A stretch of DNA of 15,470 nt from JAYENK01 sp034722035 (lineage in GTDB: Bacteria; Patescibacteriota; Patescibacteriia; Patescibacteriales; UBA12075): contig JAYENK010000024.1 of NCBI GenBank assembly GCA_034722035.1, forward strand, positions 1 through 15,470. The letters run 5' to 3'. The translations under genes and the position numbers were made by a program. Below the pieces are notes generated by a model. It had not been told where the DNA came from, searched no databases, and saw only the letters and a program-made list of their open reading frames with translations. Positions 4,617-13,163 of the stretch are shown here, piece after piece. Numbering within the stretch: position 1 is the stretch's first letter; every line of letters starts with the position of its first letter.

Positions 4617-6203
4617 ATGACTATTAAATCTAAAAAAATACTAATATTTGCACTATGGTTAATTATTTTTTTAGTGCTATTAAAAAATTCCTTCTCTTAT
4701 CTTGACCCCGATCTGGGTTGGCACTTACAAATCGGCCAACAAATAATTACAGAAAAATCTGTACCAAGTATAGAATACTATAATTACCCACTGCTAAAAA
4801 ACCAATGGACCGATCATGAATGGCTTTTAAACGCCTTAACTTTTTTCATCTTTAGCAAGCTCGGCTATTTTTCTCTAACTGTCTTTTATGCTCTTTTAAT
4901 CATTGCATCACTATTATTAATCAAAAAAATAATTATCAATAACTACCCCCAGGTTAATGAACTGCTTCTTGTCGTTATATTTCTTGGTGGTATTTTGTCG
5001 GCCCGACCCAGCCTGGGAGTGCGTTTACAAGAATTTACTTTACTGTTTTTAGCAATTTTATTTTTTATACTTGATAAATATGCTAAAACTAAAAACATAA
5101 AAACGCTTTATTCCCTTCCTCTTTTATTTTTTATTTGGGCAAACGCGCATGGCGGCTTCATTCTTGGGCTTGGGCTCTTGTTGGTTTATATAATTCTAAT
5201 TTTAACACCAAATTTTTGGAATAAAATTTTAAATAAACTTAAAGTGTTTCAAAAAATACCAAGCTTGTCTTCGGAAAATAAAACTTCTTTCTTATTGTTA
5301 TTTTTGATAGCAATAATATCAACCCTGTTCACACCCTATGGCATCAAGCTGTACGAATTGCTTGGCGAATACTCCGGTACTTTTTATTTATCGCATATAC
5401 TGGAATGGTTACCGGGCTGGAGGGCGCCAATCATGCTTTGGCAAATGATTTATACGGCAATAAGCGTCTGCTTTATTGCAATTACTATAATTAATATTAA
5501 AAACAATAAACAAAAAATAAATCCCTGGTATTTCTTTTTGGCTTTGTTCTTTTTTGTGTTTACGATCAAATCCCGGCGCCATTTTCCATTATTTTTTATC
5601 GCTTCTTTACCTCTGCTTTTTCATTTTTTTGCTAATTTAGAAAAACTGCCAAAAGATCTGTTTAACAATCGCTTTGTTATAAATTTTATAAAAACATATT
5701 CCATACTCGGCATAATCCTCGGCTCCACCCTAGTTCTTCTCACTACAAGTTTCACCAATAATCCCTTTGCAGATAAAGGCTATTGCAAGGGCTACCCTTG
5801 CGATGCGCTTGAATTCTTAAAAACAAACAATTACCAAAATACCACATTTTTAAATCCTTTTCACTGGGGCGGCTATTTAATGTGGATTTGGCCGGAAAAA
5901 TTATTATTTATTGACGGTCGTTTTCCTCAGCTTCCTTATGACAATCATACTTATTTACAAGAATATTTTTCTCTTTTTGAAAAAAATAATATTAAAAACA
6001 AAATAAATCAATATAATACCGATTTAATAATGCTAAGCATTGCCAAGCCATTCAAATTAAACTGGATGGAGCGCAATGTTCTTGGTTATACTGATGATTA
6101 TTATCGTGACCCTAATATAGAAATCAAAAAATACTTAAATAGTGCAAAGGAATGGGATTTAATATATAATGATGATATAAGCCTAATCTATTCTAAAAAA
6201 TAA
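4617..6203 (+). CDS. GT-C-like integral membrane glycosyltransferase candidate
   Basis: A 528-aa polytopic membrane protein counted from ATG 4617; an in-frame TTG at 4593 would add eight polar residues before the first helix and is less likely. It has about ten hydrophobic segments and a C-terminal soluble region. In the first external loop is D30-P-D32-L-G-W-H36, the acidic motif placed where GT-C enzymes bind metal and polyprenyl-phosphate sugar. Further on are QWTDHEW (about 62-68) and NAHGG in the membrane core. The soluble part carries N413-PFHWGG and FIDGR (about 431-435), a signature of a widespread, uncharacterised bacterial membrane family. It is the first gene of the operon, followed after 6 bases by a GT2 gene that could supply its donor. 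Substrate unknown; GT-C membership is inferred. Confidence 0.65.
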   Translation: MTIKSKKILIFALWLIIFLVLLKNSFSYLDPDLGWHLQIGQQIITEKSVPSIEYYNYPLLKNQWTDHEWLLNALTFFIFSKLGYFSLTVFYALLIIASLLLIKKIIINNYPQVNELLLVVIFLGGILSARPSLGVRLQEFTLLFLAILFFILDKYAKTKNIKTLYSLPLLFFIWANAHGGFILGLGLLLVYIILILTPNFWNKILNKLKVFQKIPSLSSENKTSFLLLFLIAIISTLFTPYGIKLYELLGEYSGTFYLSHILEWLPGWRAPIMLWQMIYTAISVCFIAITIINIKNNKQKINPWYFFLALFFFVFTIKSRRHFPLFFIASLPLLFHFFANLEKLPKDLFNNRFVINFIKTYSILGIILGSTLVLLTTSFTNNPFADKGYCKGYPCDALEFLKTNNYQNTTFLNPFHWGGYLMWIWPEKLLFIDGRFPQLPYDNHTYLQEYFSLFEKNNIKNKINQYNTDLIMLSIAKPFKLNWMERNVLGYTDDYYRDPNIEIKKYLNSAKEWDLIYNDDISLIYSKK

Positions 6204-6209
6204 AAATCA

Positions 6210-6914
6210 ATGCATCTTAGTGTTATAATTCCTGCTTATAATGAGGAAAAGAATCTAAAAAATACGATTTTAAAGTGCCTTGAATACCTAAACAAACAAA
6301 AGTATTTATTTGAAATTATTATTGTCAATGATGGATCAACAGACTCTACCTTGCAAATCGCACAAAAATTATCAAGCAAATATAATGTAATTAAAATTAT
6401 TGATCTTAAAATTAATCAAGGCAAAGGAGCTGCAGTAAAAACAGGTATACTCGCATCACTTGGCGGCTACTCTTTGTTTATGGACGCAGATTATGCAACC
6501 TCGATTGACAATCTTGATAAAGCTTGGGTGGAGCTAAAAAATTGCAACGTAGTAATCGCTTCGAGAAATCCCAAAGATGTGATTGAAACCAAAATAGAAA
6601 TATCACAATCTGTCTGGAAACAAAGTCTCGGAAAAATAGGTAATTTTTTAACTCGCGCTTTAACCGGACTCTCTTTTTATGACACTCAATGTGGTTTTAA
6701 AATATTTACCTCGACAGTTGCCAAAAAAATCTTTACAGAACTCAAAACAGTGGGATGGGCCTTTGATATTGAAGCATTACTATTAGCGCAAAAATATAAT
6801 TATAAAATTAAAGCCATTCCTGTTATTTGGAAAAATGCCCCCGATAGTCGCGTTGGCTTTAAAGGGTATCTTACTACTTTGAAAGAATTAATTTCAATAA
6901 AAATTAACCTATGA
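6210..6914 (+). CDS. GT2 glycosyltransferase, polyprenyl-phosphate glucosyltransferase (ALG5-like)
   Basis: A 234-aa GT-A fold enzyme. Motifs run in family order: VIIPAYNEEKNL (5-16), VNDGSTDST (39-47), GKGAAVKTG (71-79), the metal-binding D92-A-D94 in FMDADYATS, then DTQCGFKIF (about 158-166) and GWAFDIE. The DADYATS and GKGAAVKTG pattern is typical of dolichyl/undecaprenyl-phosphate beta-glucosyltransferases, which move glucose from UDP-Glc to a polyprenyl phosphate on the cytoplasmic face. Eukaryotic ALG5 has an N-terminal membrane anchor; this protein starts directly with the catalytic strand and is probably peripheral. It lies between a GT-C-like gene and a second GT2 gene, whose ATG overlaps its stop (ATGA). 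The sugar identity is inferred. Confidence 0.85.
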   Translation: MHLSVIIPAYNEEKNLKNTILKCLEYLNKQKYLFEIIIVNDGSTDSTLQIAQKLSSKYNVIKIIDLKINQGKGAAVKTGILASLGGYSLFMDADYATSIDNLDKAWVELKNCNVVIASRNPKDVIETKIEISQSVWKQSLGKIGNFLTRALTGLSFYDTQCGFKIFTSTVAKKIFTELKTVGWAFDIEALLLAQKYNYKIKAIPVIWKNAPDSRVGFKGYLTTLKELISIKINL

Positions 6915-7867
6915 ATCTAGCAATAACAATACCGGCCTACAACGAAGCTACGATGATTTCTACGGTAATAAAAAACATTCCGCGCGATATTCCTGGAATA
7001 AAAAATATTAAAATAGTTGTCATTGATGATGGTTCAACTGATGATACTGTTATGGTTGCGAAAAATGCCGGCGCTGATATTGTCTTATCCAATCACAAAA
7101 ACATCGGACTAGCCAAAACATTTGAACGCGGACTTGATGCCGCGCTGTTTTTACAAGCCGATATTATTATAAATATCGATAGTGACGGCCAGCATAACCC
7201 GAAAGAAATCCCAAACTTAATTCAACCTATTCTAAAAAATAAATCCGATTTTGTAATCGGCAATCGTAAAATCAAAAAACAAAAGGACATGAAACCTGGC
7301 AATTACTATGGTAATTTAATCGGGAATTTTGTTATAAAAATATTAACCAAAGCAAATATCAGTGATGCGTCCTGCGGTTTTCGCGCAATGAGTCGAAAAA
7401 CCGCGCTCAAATTTAATCTCTTTGCCGATCACACTTACACGCATGAAACCATTATCCAAGCTGCTTTTAAAAATTTACGTATTAGTGAAGTTAAAATCGA
7501 ATACACCAAAAGAAAAAACGGCAAGTCCAGACTGATTAAAAATCTTTTTAACCACATCAAACATTCCAGCGTAATCATTGTACGCACTGTTTTAATTTAC
7601 AAATCTTTTAAAATTCTTTTTTATATCGGCGCGTTCATATTTTCTCTTGGCACACTCCTGGGATTAAGGTACGCTTACTTATATTTTATTTTAAATTCAC
7701 TTCCAGGCAAACTCCAATCTTTATTACTCTCATCAACCTTGCTCACTATCGGCTTTTTTATTATTATTTTAGGCTTTTTGAGCGACCTGATTGCAAAAAA
7801 CCGAGATATTAATGAGCAAATTTTATATTTAAATAAATTACGACACTATAGTAAAAATAATGCCTAG
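6911..7867 (+). CDS. GT2 glycosyltransferase with two C-terminal membrane helices (DPM1-like)
   Basis: A 318-aa protein. The GT-A domain (1 to about 220) has TIPAYNEATMI (6-16), VIDDGSTDDT (37-46), NIGLAKTFERG (64-74), the metal site D90-S-D92 in NIDSDGQHNP, DASCGFRAMSR (152-162) and RKNGKSRL (201-208). These match the polyprenol-phosphate mannosyl/glycosyltransferase class. Helices at about 235-260 and 272-295 anchor it to the membrane, in the manner of bacterial GtrB/DPMS-type enzymes. The expected reaction is nucleotide-sugar plus polyprenyl phosphate giving polyprenyl-P-sugar, used by GT-C enzymes; both neighbours on the GT-C side are present. Its start overlaps the previous gene by 4 bases and its end overlaps the next by 8. 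The sugar is unknown. Confidence 0.87.
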   Translation: MNLAITIPAYNEATMISTVIKNIPRDIPGIKNIKIVVIDDGSTDDTVMVAKNAGADIVLSNHKNIGLAKTFERGLDAALFLQADIIINIDSDGQHNPKEIPNLIQPILKNKSDFVIGNRKIKKQKDMKPGNYYGNLIGNFVIKILTKANISDASCGFRAMSRKTALKFNLFADHTYTHETIIQAAFKNLRISEVKIEYTKRKNGKSRLIKNLFNHIKHSSVIIVRTVLIYKSFKILFYIGAFIFSLGTLLGLRYAYLYFILNSLPGKLQSLLLSSTLLTIGFFIIILGFLSDLIAKNRDINEQILYLNKLRHYSKNNA

Positions 7868-10127
7868 TTTGATTAATAATTCTAAAATTAAATTTTTATT
7901 ATTCTTGTGGGTCCTTGCACCCATGTTTTTGTATATTAAAAATTTTGGCTATTCAAAAATTGTTTTAATCACGTCAGCTCTTGCTTTATTATTTTTATTA
8001 GTCTTAAAATTAGTTTATACGATTCCGCTAAAAACCAAAATCAATTCAAAAATCATTCATCAGGCAATAATTAATTTTATCGGCAAAAAAGAAATAACAC
8101 TGAAACCAGCTTGGATATTTTTTGGTTTCATTTTTCTAGTACTCACGAATATTATCGCCTTATCATTACCCGCTTTAATACAAAATAATAATATTCTCAT
8201 GTCTTTGCCTTCTCTAATAGAAAGAGTTGGCAGTTCTGTTTTATTTTTATTTTTATTTTTATTAATCCAGACAGCACTGGGGCAAAAATTTATTAATAAT
8301 AAAAATTATTTAATCAATTTTGCCTTTGGCTTGTCTCTGTTCATGCTCCTAATCTATACTGTTGCTCTCGCTGGATATCTGTATGGTTATGTAATATTTA
8401 CAATAATAGCTTGTTCGCTTGTTTTTTCGATAAAAGAAATTAAAAAAATAATAATTAATATTAAAAAAATAATTTTTAAAAAAAATAGAATTAATTTAAA
8501 AAATTCTTTTAAATTTTATCGCTTTATAATTATTTTGATTATTTTTTTCTTAATGTCTCTGTTATTTGTTTCAACTCTCAAGCCGGTGCCAATGGATGGC
8601 GACAGCTTGCATGTTTATTTTGCCGCGCCCCTTGCTTACGCGACTGAGCATAAATTTATACCGCTCAGCTATTCGGGACACTCAAGCATGGGGCAAAACA
8701 TAGAAATAATCTATGCCGGAATAATTTCACTCTTTGGAACTTCGTTTGTTAACAATTTAAACTGGCTCGCACTTTTATTGATTTTAATTTCAACTTTTTA
8801 TTTATCCAAACAATTATTTAATGAAAAAACCGCCTGGCTTGCAACTCTCTTTGCTTTTTTAATGCCAATGAATATTTATTTTATTACAACTGCCAAAGTA
8901 GATTTGTGGCAAACATTCTATCTGCTTATCATCTTAATTCTTTTTAATAATTATCAAAAAGAAAAAAAATTATCAGTGCTTTTATTAGCTGCTTGGTTTG
9001 CCGGTATTGCGATTGGTATTAAATATACTTCAATTATTTTTTTATTTTCTATCTATCTGGTTTATCTGATTTTTAGTATTATAAACCATAAGGATTATAA
9101 AAAAATATTTTCTCACTTTTTATTATCCACACTTCTTGCAATAATTGCTTTTTCTCCTTGGGCGATAAAAAATATTTATTATTTTGACGCCCCATTTCAT
9201 CCTTTGTCTTATTTGTCACTGGAAAACAAAGAAAAATCGAGCGAACAAAAAATGCTGGCAGAATACAAAAAAACTCGATCGGCTGAAGTTGTCAGCTTTA
9301 AACATGGCTATGAGAATAATCAAAAAAATCCACTTGATATTATTAAAACAATTTGGCGTCAGTCTGTCGGACACAGGGTAATGCCGGCAATGTCGCATAA
9401 TTTTGGCTGGCTGCCGTTTTTATTGATTATTCCAATTTTATTTTTCAAAAAAAGTAAAAATACAAAAATAATTTTATCAATATCAATTATTTCAACTCTC
9501 TTGTGGCACTTAGCCGGCAACGGTGGTGTTTGGTATGTTTATTTTGTTATAATATTATTATACAGCTTAAGCGCAAAGCTTCTTACGCGCTCTCCTTTGC
9601 TGGCTTTTTTAAGTCTATTAATCATGCTGATAGTTTTTAGTGCGAGTCTGCCCTTGGTCAGCGCAAAGGACTGGCTTTATCGCATTAAAAATAACGAGCA
9701 AATTATTAGCAAGACAATTCCAAACTACGAAGCAATCCAATTTTTTAATTCGCTTGAAAAAAATAAAGATAATAAATTATTAGTTGTTGGATCTTTCCGT
9801 GTTGCTTATATTGATAAACCAAACAAATTTATTGATTCAATTGATATTTATTTTGCTCAAGTTGGCACGCTTTTACAGGCAAGCGAGCAAAGCTTTCTAG
9901 ACTATCTAGATAAAAAAAATATTAAATATATCATGTTTTCTGATTTATATACTGCTTTTGAAACTTGGCCACAATTTAAAGAACTAACCATGGATGAATA
10001 TTTAAAAAATTATAACAAAAAAATCCCTTCACTTTATCAAGATATTAATTTATTTAAAAAATTTTTAGATAACAACACAAGAACTCTTTATGCTAATAAG
10101 GGATATTATATTTACGAACTTAAATAG
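7860..10127 (+). CDS. Large GT-C-like membrane glycosyltransferase (PMT/ArnT-type architecture)
   Basis: A 755-aa protein with about 12-14 hydrophobic segments. After a membrane N-terminal block of about 235 residues comes PMDGDSLHVYFAAPLAY, with D246 and D248 in an external loop after a helix. This is where PMT/ArnT-type GT-C enzymes carry their catalytic acidic residues. Conserved-looking TAKVDLWQ, IGIKYTS and SPWAIKN segments follow in the core. The last 150 residues are soluble (NYEAIQFFNSLEK to YYIYELK), as in GT-C proteins with an extracytoplasmic C-terminal domain. The extra N-terminal helices make it longer than a minimal PMT_2 protein. It overlaps the upstream GT2 gene by 8 bases and abuts the downstream GT4 gene with no gap. 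It should use a lipid-linked sugar made by the two GT2 enzymes; acceptor unknown. Confidence 0.7.
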   Translation: MPSLINNSKIKFLLFLWVLAPMFLYIKNFGYSKIVLITSALALLFLLVLKLVYTIPLKTKINSKIIHQAIINFIGKKEITLKPAWIFFGFIFLVLTNIIALSLPALIQNNNILMSLPSLIERVGSSVLFLFLFLLIQTALGQKFINNKNYLINFAFGLSLFMLLIYTVALAGYLYGYVIFTIIACSLVFSIKEIKKIIINIKKIIFKKNRINLKNSFKFYRFIIILIIFFLMSLLFVSTLKPVPMDGDSLHVYFAAPLAYATEHKFIPLSYSGHSSMGQNIEIIYAGIISLFGTSFVNNLNWLALLLILISTFYLSKQLFNEKTAWLATLFAFLMPMNIYFITTAKVDLWQTFYLLIILILFNNYQKEKKLSVLLLAAWFAGIAIGIKYTSIIFLFSIYLVYLIFSIINHKDYKKIFSHFLLSTLLAIIAFSPWAIKNIYYFDAPFHPLSYLSLENKEKSSEQKMLAEYKKTRSAEVVSFKHGYENNQKNPLDIIKTIWRQSVGHRVMPAMSHNFGWLPFLLIIPILFFKKSKNTKIILSISIISTLLWHLAGNGGVWYVYFVIILLYSLSAKLLTRSPLLAFLSLLIMLIVFSASLPLVSAKDWLYRIKNNEQIISKTIPNYEAIQFFNSLEKNKDNKLLVVGSFRVAYIDKPNKFIDSIDIYFAQVGTLLQASEQSFLDYLDKKNIKYIMFSDLYTAFETWPQFKELTMDEYLKNYNKKIPSLYQDINLFKKFLDNNTRTLYANKGYYIYELK

Positions 10128-11339
10128 ATGAATATACTATTTACAACATCAACTCTGCCTCTTTCCAAAAATGATAGCATTCTTTCGATTGTACTTGACT
10201 TGGCCGTAAAACTCGAACAACATACTAACAACAAAATCATTGTTTTAGCGCCACATTATCCAGGAGCAGAAACAGAAGAAATAATAAATAATATTAAAAT
10301 TTATCGCTTTCGTTATTTTCTTTCACGCCTACAAACTCTTTGTTATGGATATGGAATAACAAATAATTTAAAAAAAAATAAACTAAATTATTTACTCTTA
10401 CCTTTTTTCTTTATTTTTCAAATTTTAGCAATCAAAAAAATTGTTAAAAAAGAAAAGATTGACCTGCTTCATACTCACTGGCTTGTCCCGCAGGGACTCA
10501 CTGCGGTAATTTATAAAAAATTATTTAACAAAAAATTACCGCTTGTCTGCACTTTACACGGCACTGATGTTTTTGGATTACAGTCAAAAATATTTAAAAT
10601 AATAAAAAAACACATATTAAATAATATTAATGCTATAACCGCAATTAGCCAAAGCGTTAAAAACCAAATTAATAAAATAAACAAAAACGCTAATAAACTC
10701 TCAATAATTCACCACGGAATCGACACAAATATTTTTAAACCAAACATCAATACAGAACAACTCAAGGCAAAATACCAAATAAATTCATTTTGCTTATTTA
10801 CGGCTGGGCGCCTTGCCATAAGTAAGGGTTATTTATATATAGTAGAAGCAATGCCCAAAATAATAAGCATTCATCCTAATGCTAAACTTTTGATTGCCGG
10901 GCAAGGACCGGACAAAAATAAAATAAAAGTAAAAATTAAAAAACTCAACTTGGAAAAAAATATTATTTTACTGGGGAGCGTATCCAGGCGCGAAATGCCA
11001 AATTATTATGCTTTGGCTGATATTTTTATCGGCGCAAGCTTAAATATTCCCGGTCAGTCAGCTGAAGGTTTTGGCTTGGTTTACTTGGAGGCAATGGCTT
11101 GTAGTACGCCAATAATCGCCACCGCCGTGGGCGGCGCAACCGAACTTGTCAGTAAAGAAACTGGAATATTAATTCCGGATAAAAATAAAACAGCAATCGA
11201 AAAAGCCATAATAGCACTACTCTCCCGCCCAAACAAATTAAAATCCTTAAAAAACAACTGTTTAAAACGAGTCAATAATAAGTTTGGCTGGAAAAATATT
11301 GCACAACAATACAACACGATATATCAAACATTAAAATGA
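10128..11339 (+). CDS. GT4 family glycosyltransferase
   Basis: A 403-aa GT-B fold retaining glycosyltransferase. The N-terminal acceptor half has HTHWLVPQG (about 120-128) and LHGTDVFG (H144, D147). The C-terminal nucleotide-sugar half begins after HHGIDTNIFKP with TAGRLAISKGY, then LLIAGQGPDK, and the E-x7-E motif E313-GFGLVYL-E321 followed by AMACSTPIIATAVGG. All the hallmark GT4 elements are present. GNIPRL-type enzymes of this sort add hexoses to lipid-linked or cell-wall glycans in the cytoplasm. KG is usual after AGRL, and here it appears as AISKG, which is within family range. It starts directly at the stop of the GT-C gene and ends in an ATGA overlap with the flippase-like gene. Donor and acceptor cannot be read from sequence. 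Confidence 0.9.
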   Translation: MNILFTTSTLPLSKNDSILSIVLDLAVKLEQHTNNKIIVLAPHYPGAETEEIINNIKIYRFRYFLSRLQTLCYGYGITNNLKKNKLNYLLLPFFFIFQILAIKKIVKKEKIDLLHTHWLVPQGLTAVIYKKLFNKKLPLVCTLHGTDVFGLQSKIFKIIKKHILNNINAITAISQSVKNQINKINKNANKLSIIHHGIDTNIFKPNINTEQLKAKYQINSFCLFTAGRLAISKGYLYIVEAMPKIISIHPNAKLLIAGQGPDKNKIKVKIKKLNLEKNIILLGSVSRREMPNYYALADIFIGASLNIPGQSAEGFGLVYLEAMACSTPIIATAVGGATELVSKETGILIPDKNKTAIEKAIIALLSRPNKLKSLKNNCLKRVNNKFGWKNIAQQYNTIYQTLK

Positions 11340-12259
11340 AAAAAATAATTATCAAATACGGAAAATATATATTCTCAAGCATTATTTTATTGAGCTTGTT
11401 TTATTATATTTGGCACAATAAATCGGATTTTGTTATTATTCTTAGTTTAAATATTTTTCAAATATTATTACTGTCTTTGCTTGTCATTCTCAGTATTATT
11501 AGCAGTGCTTATATGTACTATCTGGCAATAAAAAGCTTTGGTATTAAATTAAAAACAAAAGAATGGATCAATCTTGCCTTTGTTAATCGTTTAACAAATT
11601 ATTTTATTCAAAAATCAGGATTATTTACTCGTGCATTTTATTTGAAAAAAAAATATAAACTATCCTATAAAAACATACTAGTACTTGGTTTCTATTTGCT
11701 AGGACTACAAATTGCTATCACTATTTTTTTAATCCTCTTGGTACTGCTAGTTAATAATTTGTGGAATTTAAATTTAACAATCTTTTTAATTATTATATTT
11801 AGTTTAATTTTGTCTTTATATAAATCTGATTTATTTACCAAATTTATTTTTAAAAAAATAAAAATTTTATCCCCTTACATTTATATTTGGCAAAACTTAA
11901 ACTCAAAACCAAAACTCTTATACAAATTAATTTTTATAATATTTATCTTATTTCTAATTAATATTATAAAAATTTATTTATTATACTTATTCTTATACGA
12001 AGCAATTAAAATCAGCGAAGCGATTATTATCAATTCATTCTCTATGCTATCTTTTTTAATTAGCTTTACACCGGCCGGAATTGGCATTCGTGAATCGCTT
12101 ATGGCCTTGGGCGGGTCAATAATGGGACTTGATTTTAAATCTGTAGTAATAATTGCAGTTGCAGACAGAGCTATTAATATGGCCTGGTTATTAATTATAG
12201 GAATTCCCGCGACTATCTGGTTTAGCAATTATTTTCTTGATAAAAAAAATGATCAATAA
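11336..12259 (+). CDS. LPG-synthase TM-region / UPF0104 family membrane protein (flippase-like)
   Basis: A 307-aa polytopic protein with about eight hydrophobic helices. The family signature FTPAGIGIRESLMALGG lies in the second half (P246-A-G-I-G-I-R-E253), as in lysylphosphatidylglycerol synthase transmembrane regions (PF03706), and NRLTNYF appears early (residues about 83-89). The soluble aminoacyl-transferase domain of MprF is absent, so it is not an MprF. Stand-alone members are often found with glycosyltransferases, where they are proposed to move lipid-linked sugars across the membrane. That fits here, with GT2 enzymes inside and GT-C enzymes outside; the transport role is inference. 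It starts within the stop of the GT4 gene (ATGA), and the sulfotransferase start lies inside its 3' end. Confidence 0.85.
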   Translation: MKKIIIKYGKYIFSSIILLSLFYYIWHNKSDFVIILSLNIFQILLLSLLVILSIISSAYMYYLAIKSFGIKLKTKEWINLAFVNRLTNYFIQKSGLFTRAFYLKKKYKLSYKNILVLGFYLLGLQIAITIFLILLVLLVNNLWNLNLTIFLIIIFSLILSLYKSDLFTKFIFKKIKILSPYIYIWQNLNSKPKLLYKLIFIIFILFLINIIKIYLLYLFLYEAIKISEAIIINSFSMLSFLISFTPAGIGIRESLMALGGSIMGLDFKSVVIIAVADRAINMAWLLIIGIPATIWFSNYFLDKKNDQ

Positions 12260-13163
12260 ACCTACAATTATAATTTCTTCAATGGGTCGAACCGGCACAA
12301 ATTTTTTTGCTCGCTATTTTCGAAAAATATTTTCCGACAGCGTTTCCTTGCATGAACCGGGATCAATTGTTTTGAATCGAAAAAAAATAAGATTTAAAAA
12401 AAGCCTAAAATACGCTGGTTGGCGCGTTTCGGTTATAAATAAATTCATTAATACAGAAGATATTAAAAAACTTTCAAAGAAGCGAATGGAAGGAAAAATT
12501 AACAAAGAAGAAACGGCTGAAAAAATAATTAAAATTAGAAAAAATATAATTAATAATATAGATAAAAATATATATATTGAATCAAACTATCAATTCCAGG
12601 GAGTGCTTGATGTTTTACCTTTAGTATTTTCTAATTTTCAATCATTATATATTATTCGTGATCCGCGTGACTGGGTCCGTTCTTTTATTAACCGACGCGG
12701 TCTTTATCACTGGAGTGATCTTCATTATATACTTAACAATCGAATAAACGCTTATGCCGTAGGCGAAAAAACCAAAACTGAGTGGAAACAAATGAATCAG
12801 TTTGAAAAATTATCCTGGGCTTGGAATTTTATTAATGGCTACGCGCTTGACTCAATAAAAAAAACGGCTACTTGCCGTTTAATCAAATTTGAAGATATTT
12901 TTGTAGCTGACAACAAAACAAATAATCTACTCGCTATCACTGATTCTCTGCGCCAAGAAAATAGAAACTTAAAAATTAATAAAAATTATAAAAAAATTAC
13001 CAAAACAATACTAGAGAAAAAAATTAATAAATCATACTATTCAATCCTGCCAAAATGGACTGCCTGGGAAAATGAACAGGCGAAAACATTAAATAAATAC
13101 TGTGGCAAACTAATGCACAAATTGGGCTATGGCCATGAAAAAGAATGGCAAGACTTACTTTAA
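12249..13163 (+). CDS. P-loop sulfotransferase family protein
   Basis: A 304-aa protein from ATG 12249; an in-frame TTG at 12237 would add four residues. Near the N-terminus S10-SMGRTGTNFF is the 5'-phosphosulfate-binding loop for PAPS, followed by a HEPG segment. R137-DPRDWVRS-F146 is the 3'-phosphate-binding motif (RxPxDxxxS). The C-terminus has the usual WTAWENEQ...CGKLMHKLGY ending, seen as W-x-x-x and LGY in many sulfotransferases. The predicted reaction moves sulfate from PAPS to a hydroxyl or amine of a glycan or protein. As last gene of the glycosyltransferase operon (11-base overlap with the flippase-like gene) its substrate is probably the glycan made there. It has no signal peptide, so it acts in the cytoplasm. 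Its 3' end overlaps the convergent FnIII gene by 9 bases, and no terminator is seen. Confidence 0.82.
   Translation: MINKPTIIISSMGRTGTNFFARYFRKIFSDSVSLHEPGSIVLNRKKIRFKKSLKYAGWRVSVINKFINTEDIKKLSKKRMEGKINKEETAEKIIKIRKNIINNIDKNIYIESNYQFQGVLDVLPLVFSNFQSLYIIRDPRDWVRSFINRRGLYHWSDLHYILNNRINAYAVGEKTKTEWKQMNQFEKLSWAWNFINGYALDSIKKTATCRLIKFEDIFVADNKTNNLLAITDSLRQENRNLKINKNYKKITKTILEKKINKSYYSILPKWTAWENEQAKTLNKYCGKLMHKLGYGHEKEWQDLL

Noticed and set aside
12237..12248. TTG start for the sulfotransferase
   Set aside because: ATG 12249 is four codons later and already places the PAPS loop at the usual distance from the N-terminus.
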